From positions 744,001-808,000 of the forward strand of contig OZ037906.1 of the NCBI GenBank assembly GCA_964035575.1: DNA of 64,000 nucleotides, read 5' to 3'. Made by a program: the position numbers and the translations under genes. This stretch comes from Rhynchopus sp. YZ270_cl-10. Taxonomy: Eukaryota; Euglenozoa; Diplonemea; Diplonemida; Diplonemidae. Position 1 is the stretch's first letter. Every line of letters begins with the position of its first letter. Of the stretch, positions 54,186 through 63,870 are shown piece after piece. The notes below the pieces were generated by a model, which was not told the DNA's origin, did no database searches, and was given only the letters and a program-made list of their open reading frames with translations.

Positions 54186-54191
54186 ATTTTG

Positions 54192-54225
54192 ATGTGTGCG
54201 TGTGTCCAAGAGACACATTCATCAT
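54192..54225 (+). repeat. Hairpin repeat, diverged subfamily
   Basis: GTGTGCGTGTGTCCAAGAGA then CACATTCATCATC. Same layout as the GTGAC family (paired arms, then TCATC), with different arm sequence GTGTC/GACAC. Confidence 0.45.
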
Positions 54226-54258
54226 CTTTCCCCCCCTCCAGTTCTCTCCCTTTTTGAA

Positions 54259-54282
54259 AGGTGACTAAGCACGAGAGCACTG
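54259..54282 (+). repeat. GTGAC hairpin repeat, 5' part
   Basis: AGGTGACTAAGCACGAGAG, after which the sequence diverges (CACTGTG). Confidence 0.55.
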
Positions 54283-54742
54283 TGTTATGTTATTATTGTT
54301 GGGTTCTCTTTTGGGGGGGTATCATATCATATCAAGGTAAAAAAAAGCACAGAAATAGCATCAGTTTTTTTTTTTTCAGTGGAAGATTTTTTTTTTTTTT
54401 TACATTCTTTTTGCCCTCGGTCCTAGACCGTTGTGGGAGGGTTAGGTGGAAATGAGGAAAAATGATGAAGGGGAAAAACAGATGTGAAGACTCTCTCTCT
54501 GGCAACTAATTGTTTGTCAATTTATTTTATTTTTTTTTGCTAAGAGATATCATGTGTCTGGGAGTACACGAGAGTAACCTTCATCTTCAATCATTTTCCC
54601 CCTTCATTTATTTCCCTCTTCTCCTACCAACCCATGTACCTGCAACGCACTCTTGGAACGCACCTAAAAAAAAAAAACAAAGCACAAAAAAAAGGTGGCA
54701 CTTCCACCAGAACGTTTTTTTTCCCCCCCCCCAACATTTTTC

Positions 54743-54780
54743 AAGGTGACTAAGCACAGTGAAGGCTTAGGATCATCTTA
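54743..54780 (+). repeat. GTGAC hairpin repeat
   Basis: AAGGTGACTAAGCACAGTG then AAGGCTTAGGATCATCTTA. Best example of the family: TAAGC/GCTTA arms plus TGAC/ATCA. Confidence 0.7.
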
Positions 54781-55026
54781 CTTTTCTTTTCACAATCCCA
54801 AGAATCCTTTCCCTTTCCCAAAAAAAAAAAAAAAATGCGTTATTTTTTATATATCATGGGGTGGGAGGGTGGTAAGGGGGATGGGGGGGGGGAGGGTAAC
54901 ATTTTATCGTTAAAAACAATCGTAAAAAAGAAAGGTTTTGTATAGTGGAGTTCATCCTCGGGTGTCTGCACTAATACAACCAAGTTTTCAAAGTAAGGAA
55001 AGTTAGCGGTGATTTTTTTTTTGGTC

Positions 55027-55203
55027 ACCTCATGAAGGAGGAAATAGAAACAAAGCATTTTTGAACACACTTTTGCGGTTCTAGGGACGAACCGCGCTGC
55101 AGAAGCCACTCCTCACCCAAACAGGTCGAGGTGTTGGTGCGTTTCACCACAACCTGTCTCCCATGGGGTTTTATCGTGTGAATGAGTGTTAAGTTTCTAT
55201 TTT
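55027..55203 (+). repeat. GCGGTTC-hairpin repeat, copy 2
   Basis: GCGGTTC...GAACCGC pair exactly here (TAGGGAC loop region), followed by GCTGCAG, GGTCGAGGTG and CCCATGGGG. Matches 21266 and 56497. Confidence 0.7.
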
Positions 55204-55400
55204 TCTGTTTTTTTTGGAATTTTTAAATTTCTTTCTCCATTCCCCTGCATTCTTTTTAAATGCAAGACAACGCAAAAAGGGGTACTCAATAAATTTGACT
55301 CAGAAAAAAAAAATATGTTGAGACCAACGTGGAAAGGGAGGGGGTGTGCGGAGAAACAGTATTGTTCTGTATGCAGGGGGATATACATTTTTTTTTTGGT

Positions 55401-55441
55401 TGATACACTGTCACGAGAGGGCTTTGTATTTCAAGCCAACT
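55401..55441 (+). repeat. TACACTG repeat
   Basis: GATACACTGTCACGAGAGGG then CTTTGTATTTCAAGCCAAC, between T-runs. Confidence 0.7.
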
Positions 55442-55469
55442 TTTTTTTTTTATACCTAAAGCGTAGCTT

Positions 55470-55547
55470 AAAGGAGAAATAGTTCCTCAGATACGGTCGC
55501 CAATCACCCCTCCAACAGGGTAATTGTGCAATCAACGAAAAAACCTT
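55470..55547 (+). repeat. GGAGAAATAG repeat, copy 2
   Basis: Matches 53748-53812 with an extra CGCCAAT. Confidence 0.7.
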
Positions 55548-55745
55548 TTTTCCCCTTTTACTTACCTATCAGAGTTACTATTTCTTCCTCTGTGTCTGCG
55601 TCTGCGTCTGAGGCGTTTTGCACTTTCTCTTTTTTGTTGTTGCAAAATATTTTTTTTGCCTCTTCTTTGTACCTTCTTTTCATTAGAAAAAGAATGTATA
55701 TGAAACAATTTCTTTGCCTCTTCAAACCCAGCAGGATAATCTTAG

Positions 55746-55780
55746 TGGTAAAGATGTGCGTGTACGAGAGGCATTCATCT
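55746..55780 (+). repeat. Hairpin repeat, diverged subfamily
   Basis: AAGATGTGCGTGTACGAGAG then GCATTCATCTTAC, between T-rich tracts. Confidence 0.4.
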
Positions 55781-56496
55781 TACATTTTTTTTTTCTCTTC
55801 TTTTCTTCCACCCTTTCTAGCACTAAACACATCCCCACCCCACACACCTGTTTCCCTGATAGCTACGTTGCACTCTCAATCATCAACCTGGGTCATGTTG
55901 TTAAGTCACTCTCTCCCACCCTCTCCCCCCCAAAAAAAAACAACAAAAAAAACGAAAATAAGGACTCTCACGGGAAAGTTCCCTCCCCACCCCTCCCAAA
56001 AAAAATAGTGCGGACTGTACGGCAGCTGCACTGAACAAACCGATTATCAAAAGGAGAAATTTTTTTTTTTTAAATGGAGTTAGGCAACTGCACTGCAGTA
56101 AAATTTTTTTTTTCAAGCAAAAATGAGGGGGGTTTTTTTCATTTTTTTTTTTTTTTTTTTTTTGGCAACGCGGGATTGATGGTAATGCTGTGCTCTTGGG
56201 TGGATGGGGAGGGTACTAAAAAAAAAAGTATAGCCGAGCTACGGCTTTCAAAAAGCAAACAACAAAACAAAAAAACATTATTTCACAAAATCAGAGTTGT
56301 TGTGTGTGTGTCTGAGTTTTTTTTTTCTTCTTCTTTTTTTTGATATATGATGAAGGTAAAGTGTATTTTAAAAAGAAGCGTCGCTTTCCCCCTCCTCCCT
56401 TTTTCTATTTCCTCTACTCTCCACCCCTAAGTCAGAAAGGTACTAAATGTGGTGTTTAAGGCCTTATCATCGGAGGTGCCTGCATTAATAACTTCA

Positions 56497-56638
56497 CTTT
56501 TGAACACACTCGCGGTTCTAGGGACGAACCGCGCTGCAGAAGCCACTCCTCACCAAACAGGTCGAGGTGTGTGCGTTTCACAACCTCTCCCATGGGTTTT
56601 ATCGTGTGATGAGTGTTAAGTTTCTATTTTGACCACTT
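56497..56638 (+). repeat. GCGGTTC-hairpin repeat, copy 3
   Basis: Slightly shorter copy, preceded by the GGAGGTGCCTGCATTAATAA segment also found at 43816. Confidence 0.7.
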
Positions 56639-56940
56639 AGCCATACTTCGTGGTCCGCCGGAGTCCGCCTGAATTGAGACGGACTTGGCGGACTCAGTCA
56701 ATAGTCCGCTTCAAGCCCGTCTCAACTCGGGCAAGTCTATCAATACTCATATACTCATTATATCACATCAAAATACCACCCTTATTGGAATCCTCATACC
56801 ACCACACCAAAACCTCAGCCAGGCTCTCCCCCCCATATTCCTCTACAGAATCTAATAGAACCTTTCTTCCCTTACCGTTTCTTTCTTCTTACCGTAGTTT
56901 TTTTTTTTTCTCTTGGTGTTCACTTCTCAATCTTTTCCCC

Positions 56941-56972
<32 letters not shown>

Positions 56973-57001
56973 TTTCTTCTCTTTTCACAATTTGTCAGTT
57001 A

Positions 57002-58799
57002 ATGGAAGAGTTTGTTCGCGAAGGATGGCACAGCTGGCAGGAAGCGATGGCGGCAGGGTGGGTGGGGGACTGGGTGGAGGCAATGTGCGACTCTGACGTG
57101 GTGTTGCGTGACTGTTTCACTGCGAAGGCGAAGGGGCTGGCCACACCCGAGGCGTTTCATGGAAAGGGGGAGATCTGTCAGTACTATGCAAAACTCATCG
57201 CGACACAGTGGAGGAATGGCTGTGTTATGACGTGGCATACCAACAGTATTACCAGCACTGCGGAGGACACTGTCGCTTGCGACTACGAAACACGCACGAA
57301 GCTCCCCCATGGACGCATCATCACCCGCAGACACAGCGACATCATCAAAGTAAAACGCAACAAAATTGTGAGCATCACCTTCAACCCTTTAGAGTGCATA
57401 CCCTCTCCACGCTCTGCGGGGCATACCTTTACGGTAGCGGAGAAGTTGGTTCGTGCCGTGCCACCTACGTGGGAGAAGAGGCATATGGTGAGGCCAGTGT
57501 ATCTGCAGATCCATCCGCAGGATTTATGCTTTCATGCATGGCATGCGTGGCAGCGTGCGATGGAGGGAGGGTGGGTGCATGAGTGGGTGCGTGCCTTCTG
57601 TACAGAGGACGTTGTGTTTCAGAAAGGGCAGAATACCCATGCAGTAGGCATCGCCTCCGTCGTGGACTGTTACAACCATGTGCTCACGGAAAAGTGGGGG
57701 CTCAACGCGGTCATCCAATGGCATCCCCACCGCTTCATCGAACTCTCCCCTACCCAAGTCATCTCAGACCACGTCATCACAGTGAAAACCTCCCTCGGTG
57801 TGGTGTCTTCGCATACCTGTGTGTTCTACTTTGAGATTTGTGGGAGCCGTCTTTCTGTTATCAAGGTGGGGCGCAAGGAGAACGGCGGAGAGAACCTGGG
57901 CAGTAGACGTGGCAATGTGGGCATCCTAAGGCTGGCAGACACACCGATGACCCCTGTGGCGATGGATGTGGAGTCGAAGCCAGCCTCGGATGAGAAGGCA
58001 GACTCAGATGACAACGCAGGGAGTGGCGGTAGCAGCAATGGTGGTGGGGGCAGCAGCAGTGGTGGAGGTGGAGGTGGAGGTGTGGCGCCCAGCGAGCGTG
58101 TCTGTGAGCACAACTCATGGGACAATGTACGCATCAAGCGTGGCTGGCTTGTGCTCCGCTGCCGTGTGTGCCATGCAAAGTGGCGCCAGAGGCCCACAGT
58201 CGCACAGAGATGCGCTGCCTTCTCAGAGGGCCGATGCAATCTGGGCAAGGACTGCCCCTGCCTGCACGTCCATCACACAAAGCATACCAAGGTTCAGCGG
58301 GACCAAGTCAAGCTTGAGGTATGGAAATTAACCCCCTTTTTTTTGGAAAATAAAACTTCGTCGTGCGAGCGTGAATGGGGGGAAAAAAAGCTTCCAGAGT
58401 TACAACACCTACCTTTATCCTCTTTGGCTTTGATTCGGTGTGCTTTGCACTTCGATAACACCCCCCTTTCCTTCACACATTCATATCAAAGATTTTTTTT
58501 TGACATTTCCTTTGAACATCCTTATGTTTTCTCTGAATGGAAAGTATGAAATTGATTACATTTACCATCACCTTTTTCCCTCATACCCTTAGGCTGAAAC
58601 TGCCGCTGCCTTTCTTGCGACACCTGCAGGCCTTGCTGTGGTTGCTGCGCTGGCGACTCTGACAACTTCCACGAGCGTCCTAGCAGCATCACCTCCCTTG
58701 GAGTCTTCCCACAGTCAGGATGTGCCCCACAGCGGCAGCACGACCCCCACCCGCCGCCTCCGTACATCGTCGTGCCCAGCTACGTGCAGGCTGCCGTAG
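57002..58799 (+). CDS. Tandem NTF2-like domain protein with CCCH zinc finger
   Basis: Exons 57002-58318 and 58593-58799 give about 507 aa. Two homologous NTF2/SnoaL-like domains lie at about residues 1-135 (FVREGWHSWQEAMAAGWVGD...) and 175-300 (FHAWHAWQRAMEGGWVHEWV). An acidic and Ser/Gly-rich linker follows (SSSGGGGGGGVAP). Then comes a Cys/His segment (CEHNSWDNVRIKRGWLVLRC) and a CCCH zinc finger, C-x7-C-x5-C-x3-H (CAAFSEGRCNLGKDCPCLHV), suggesting RNA binding. Exon 2 adds an Ala/Thr-rich tail. If the intron were retained the protein would instead end at 58549. The start follows a long CT tract and CAG three bases before the ATG, like a splice acceptor. No known full-length homologue recognised; likely an RNA-associated regulator. 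Confidence 0.75.
58319..58592 (+). other. Probable intron in the NTF2-CCCH gene
   Basis: Donor GTATGG after AAGCTTGAG, acceptor CTCATACCCTTAG, phase 0. T-rich interior. The exon after it stays open for 68 codons and has coding-like composition. Confidence 0.6.
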
Positions 58800-58946
58800 G
58801 CACCCCACGCTTCAATGCCAATAATCCTGTGAATGTGCGAAATGTGTTGATAAAGGGTGTAGCGTCGTGAGTCGGTTCGCAGTAGCTGAGGTGGGGGTGT
58901 GCATGAAGGGGCCCTGAAAATTTTTTTGGACAGTGGATATTGCACA

Positions 58947-59000
58947 ACTGTGGCAACACAACCGAGGCAACTACACTACTCCAACAATTTATCAAAAAAA
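58947..59000 (+). repeat. Short repeat shared with 45719-45773
   Basis: GGCAACACAACCGAGGCAAC and CTACTCCAACAATTTAT, then A-run. Confidence 0.75.
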
Positions 59001-59906
59001 AATAAAGATTTGAAAAAAGGCAGTTACCCGAACTCTCCCGCCGTCTTCCCCCTTTTGATTGCCCCGTGTTTTGTTTTGTCATTTTGACGACCCTCTTTTT
59101 ACTAATCAGAGCTAGGAAATGACTGAGTGTCTTTACAGTTTTTCCCTGCCAAAAATGTAGCAGAGGGGGGGTTTTTGATATACCCACCAGAGGCGTTTCA
59201 TTATCAACCTTTTCAGTTATTGTTTGTTAAGTCTGTTCAGAATTTTTTCGTTTGTCTTCTCCAGAGGCCCCCGTAGACGATTTTTTAGATGTGTATGCAG
59301 TGTACGGCATATTCGTTTCAACTTCTCTTTTTTTTTAAAATATATAGCAGGGGTGGGCACCCAGAGGTATTTCTGGGATTTGTAGATCTAGCAACCCGAT
59401 TTTTACATATGTTCCGTGTTGACCCTCTCACATACTTTCAATTCTGTGAAATGAAAGTATATGAATCTAATATGTTCCCCGTGGTAATGATTTTTTTTTT
59501 TTCTGAAAAAAAAAAAGGAGGAGGATAGCAATATCCAACGCATATTATGTCCTCTGCACTTTTTTTTTTCCTCAGAATTTTTTCATACAGGGGAGACCGA
59601 ATAGAGCACGTATGTGTGTTATTAGGCATCCCTAGACCGCATTACAGTGGCCGAAAGAGGATACGCCGTAATATCATACAAAGCAATGCACCCCTTCCTG
59701 ACTTCATGTTTACAACAAACTACTAATCAAATAAACAGAGCACAAAAACATCACAAAGCACTTTCAAAACAAACTAAACCATTTTCAAATGTCACTGTAG
59801 TGTAGGGGCGCCTAAAAAAAACACGTACGTGCTTTATTCGGGCCCCCCTAGTAAACCCACGTACCGCGCTGTCTCGATCTCGGTTATCTTTCTTAAGATC
59901 TTTTTT

Positions 59907-59935
59907 AAGGTGACTGCACGCGAAGCTTACCAAAA
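59907..59935 (+). repeat. GTGAC hairpin repeat, diverged
   Basis: AAGGTGACTGCACGCGAAGC then TTACC after a T-run. Confidence 0.45.
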
Positions 59936-60795
59936 CCTTCCTCATTTTTTTTTTTTTTTTTTTTTTTTTTTTGATGTGCGCCAGGCTCTCCGCTAGGATT
60001 TCCGATTTTGAAAATATTCTGTTGATGGTCCACGTTGGTGGGGTACATGCTTGCGCCGCAGGCGCACGGTACGCAACTTTTTTTTTTACCAACGCCCGAT
60101 TTTGACTTTTTTGGGACGTTTGAGGACTCACCTCTCCATATCTTCTTCTCCTGAGCTTTTTTGACAGGTAGAACGGGTCTGAACCACTTAGCAGAACTTT
60201 TTTTTTTTTTTTTGTGACAACTGCCTTGCAAAGGTTGTAGGGGAGGAAATGAAAACATATCTGAGTTGTGCCCGAATTTTTTTGGTGTGAGCGATGTAAA
60301 CACGACACAACTTATTCACAGAAAAGTTTTTGATTTTGTCCCTACACACTCCACAAAAATCCGGTGCGATCAACGAAAAATTCTTTTTCTGATTTCGTTT
60401 CTTTCTTTATCAGACTAGCTTAAACTCAGATAACAGTTTTTATTTCTTTTTTTCCCCATTTTCAAAAAGTTCTGTTGACAATCAACAGAACTTTAGTACC
60501 TAGCGGAGTGCCTGATGTGCGCACGGTGAGGAATCTTCATCATTTTCAATTTTTTTTTTTTGGGGAATAGTCAGTTATGCCCTACCCTTTTTTTGAAATG
60601 GTCAGAGATACCCGAAAATAAGTTCAGATATTGGTCAGAGATGCCCCATTTTCAAAAATAGGGCATAACTGACCAATATCTGAACTTATTTTCGGGTATT
60701 TCGGGTATCTCTGACCATTTCTCAACTTATTTTCGGGCATGTCTGACCATATCGCCAACTTTTTTCGGGTACCCCAAAAAAGTTGGTTTTCGGGT

Positions 60796-60912
60796 ATACC
60801 CAGATACCCAGATACCCAGATACCCAGGTACCCAGGTACCCAGGTACCCAGGTACCCAGATACCCAGATACCCAGGTACCCAGGTACCCAGGTCCAGGAA
60901 CAGGTACCCAGG
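60796..60912 (+). repeat. 8-bp minisatellite CCCAGRTA
   Basis: About 13 units of CCCAGATA or CCCAGGTA, in blocks of like units. Two more units appear at 61283-61300 inside repeat copy B, where copy A lacks them. Confidence 0.9.
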
Positions 60913-60984
60913 AACAGGAAAAAAGTCGTGAAAGAGCAACCACAGCTCCACATGACAAACACAAAAGTGTCCAGTCACGTGGGG

Positions 60985-62180
60985 CATTCATGCACTGAGG
61001 AGATAATGTTCCAACAATTTACAAGAAAGATTACTTAACCTACTGCTGGAAATTGCCAGGTCGTAGTAACACACAAAGTGTGCCTCCGTTCGGGAAGACC
61101 GGATATTCTAGAGACCAGAAAGGCCTCAAGAATATCTTCCGGTAGTCAAGGTAGAACCGAGTGAACGGCCCAAGACCCCCGTGGAGAAGTTAAATGTTGT
61201 AATGCTATCAGGTAGAAACTGCGACCACTGTCTTACCCTCCTCAATGCATGGTGGTTGATGTCTTCCACAACAAATTTCCTGTACCCAGGTACCCAGGTT
61301 CCCAGACCCACGCAGTACCACGTCGCAGTACTACGCAAAATTTACCACCAGACCCTGTCTTCGTGCACCTGAAGTACAACGCCGCAGACAGGCCAAACAT
61401 GCGTTGGACTCAGAGGAATGCCCGCTGTGCAGGTATCAAACATGAGAACCAACTCCCAGCAACAAGGGGCGCCTTTTGGCGGGCGTTGTTGAGGGTGTTT
61501 GGGGTGCAAAGTTTTCCACAATTTTGATGCGCGGGTACAGAAGTGTTGTCTTGTTCTTTCATCTCTAGGAATGTAAATGTCAATCGCGTTTAACTACCAC
61601 TAGGGCTTGTTCAGTGAACCCACGAGGGGTCGAAGGGGGTTGGTTATCCCGTATCTATCAAAGGTTGTGTCGACCAGGCGAAACCACTATGTTACGCTGT
61701 ACGTTGTTAAATCCGAAGAAATAACACTTTAGCAGCCGCAGGAAGTTTGCTAAAAAGAGTGCCTCACGCTACACAAACCACCACCCGCGATTGACTTAGA
61801 TGTTATAACAAAGAGAATTCAGAACAAAACAACACCCTGCCCCATACACACTAAATTGTCATGCTTCGAGAGCATGCCTGGGCCAAAATTACTTGACAAA
61901 AAAGGCAACAAGACCACCCACAAGGAGTGTGAAATGTGCACTGGTTTTCTGGGGGAACGCAATATTTTCTTGTGCCTAGTCCTCCGTAAGCAGAGGACAG
62001 ACTTTCCGGAAGGTTTCCAAAGTCGAATTTCTTGCACTAGCTATGCTCCCTGGGTTAATGGCTATAGCAGTGACTGACAAAGTGTTCCCACCCCAGGTCT
62101 TCGTCCACAAACAAATCTAGAATAGATTGATTTGGGTGAAGCCTTGTATTTTGAGTTGTTGAATGTCGGAGAGCGGCGCT
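60985..62180 (+). repeat. 1.15-kb dispersed repeat, copy B
   Basis: Inverted relative to copy A at 22413-23580. Runs from TGCACTGAGGAG to TTGTTGAATGTCGGAGAG. Differs by scattered substitutions and by a short replacement holding minisatellite units. Confidence 0.75.
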
Positions 62181-62813
62181 CATCGCAATCACGGATGCAG
62201 TTCAGATTTCACGATCCTGTGATGAGTGTAAATGTGGGGTGTGATTAAGTATGGTGTACAAACGCAGTAGTCGGGAAGGGTGAGGTTAATGAAAAAAGTG
62301 GTAATAACTATGTATTTCCGCGAAATAAGGTAGCCTTTTTTCACGCTACAGAGAGTTTCCTGCTGCACTAATGGTTCCCAAGCGAAGCGAGGGACCATGT
62401 ATAAGGGTTTGCGGGTTTGCGGGTATTTACCCCCACTAAAAGTAACTGTGTGTGGGGTAGAGGGGTGAAAATCATACCATGCTGCTTCAATACTGTCTCT
62501 GCTGTCGCATTCCCTCATGGTGGGTCACTCACCCACTGGGCAAAAAATCAAAGGGGGTACCCCCAAATAAGTTCAGAGATACCCGAAAAAAGTTCAGATA
62601 TACCCGAAAATAAGTTCAGATATAGTCAGTTATGCCCTATTTCTGGTTTTCGGGTATATCTGAACTTATTTTCGGGTATCTCTGACCATTTCAAAAAAAG
62701 GGTAGGGTATAACTGACTATTCCCCCTTTTTTTTTTCCCTTTTTTCTTCAGTGCCTGCGCTCCCAGAGGCGTTTGCACTATCAACTTCACTTTTTTTTTT
62801 TTGAGGTACACTT

Positions 62814-62850
62814 CGTCACGAGAGGGCTGTTGTATTTCAAAAAAAAAACC
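62814..62850 (+). repeat. TACACTG repeat, diverged
   Basis: GGTACACTTCGTCACGAGAG then GGCTGTTGTATTTCAAAA. Confidence 0.55.
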
Positions 62851-63002
62851 AACTTTTTTTTTGGGCAATGATTATGTACCTTATTTATCTGCATACCGGT
62901 GAAAGCCTATTCAATCTTTTAAGCCTTTCCCGTTTTGTGCCGTATGTCTAAGTTGTCTCCACTAACTACCATTTTATTTTAGGTGTCTAGCTCGGCTTGG
63001 CT

Positions 63003-63103
63003 TGGGTGGGTTTATCCACGGTGGCCTTACGAACCCTATTTGGGGTACCCCGCGGGGTACCCCGCTACGAACGTACCCTGAGGGTTCGTAAGGGCCACCG
63101 TGT
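63003..63103. repeat. Imperfect hairpin around GGTACCCCGCGGGGTACC
   Basis: CACGGTGGCCTTACGAACCCT at the left pairs with AGGGTTCGTAAGGGCCACCG at the right, around a perfect GGGTACCCCGCGGGGTACCC palindrome. It looks like another fold-back element. Confidence 0.75.
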
Positions 63104-63744
63104 CTACAACCTTTCCTGTATTTTTCTTCTCCAATTATTTCGCATTCTCACTACGATACGGAACACTCAAACGTCCCACCCTTTGCATGAGCACGACCAA
63201 GCTGCGTTTTAGTACGCTTTCAACTCTATTATTCGATTAAAATTGATCGAGCGAAGTAAAACTGGGAATTTTAACCCCCTTTTTTTTAATGTTTTTTTTA
63301 AAACATAATCTCTTAGTTTGTCATTACCAAAAGAAAAAGATTGGAGGCAGCGCTTTTTGGGAAAAACGGAAAACAAAAAAAAAATCATGCTTTTGTAATG
63401 TGTCTGTTTGATTCGCTTTGATTCATACACACCAACACTATGCGATTTTCACATTTTTCCACTTTTTTTTTTGTTTCGCTCAGCGCCAGTAATGTATATA
63501 GGGGTGGTGGTGGTGCAGTAAAGGGGGAAATATGTGGGAAACCCCCTTTTTTTGATTTTTCGCGTGGTTGTGTGCAGGGTTTTATATAGCCAGCACCCAC
63601 CAAAACGGTGGTTTTGTGTGAGGCAGTCATTGTTTTTGTGTGTGGAAAACTAGTGTCCTATCCAGGAATCCAGATTTCAAGATTGGGGTCAGCTTGTTTT
63701 TTCGCCCAAAAATTCAGCACTGCTGACAAAGGAAGACATTGGGA

Positions 63745-63870
63745 GTTGTATATTTTTTTGCGGAGCAAAAAAAATAAGATAAAATGGCGCCGCAAGCGAA
63801 AAAAATTCATGGTACGGTGTAAAAATCTAGCTTTTTACACCACCAGTCACTCAAAGAACCCCTTTTTGCG
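63745..63870 (+). repeat. GCGGAGC/CGCCGCAAGCG repeat, copy 2
   Basis: TTTTTTTGCGGAGCAAAAAA, CGCCGCAAGCG, AGCTTTTTACACCACCAG and TCACT in the same order as at 21905-22035. Confidence 0.6.

Larger units (their letters stand above)
52163..57001. other. Gene-poor region with short dispersed repeats
   Basis: About 4.8 kb without a credible gene. Long A- and T-runs, GTGAC hairpin repeats, a small inverted-repeat element, two GCGGTTC repeats, and a CT microsatellite ahead of the next gene. A repeated CACTAATACAACCAAGTTTT lies at 52699 and 54969. Confidence 0.6.
60562..62725. mobile_element. Inverted-repeat element of 2.16 kb carrying repeat copy B
   Basis: Terminal inverted repeats of about 90 bp. 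The left end is GGGGAATAGTCAGTTATGCC and continues TACCCTTTTTTTGAAATGG, then CAGAGATACCCGAAAATAAG; the right end is the complement. Insertion is into a T-tract, so a target duplication cannot be told apart. Each end carries an extra internal palindrome built from TTATTTTCGGGTATCTCTG. The body holds a minisatellite and the 1.15-kb repeat copy B. No transposase frame is seen, so it is probably non-autonomous. Confidence 0.7.

Noticed and set aside
60796-60912. CRISPR array or telomere-like repeat
   Set aside because: Pure 8-bp tandem units without spacers. The unit does not resemble known telomere repeats, and the tract is internal to an element.
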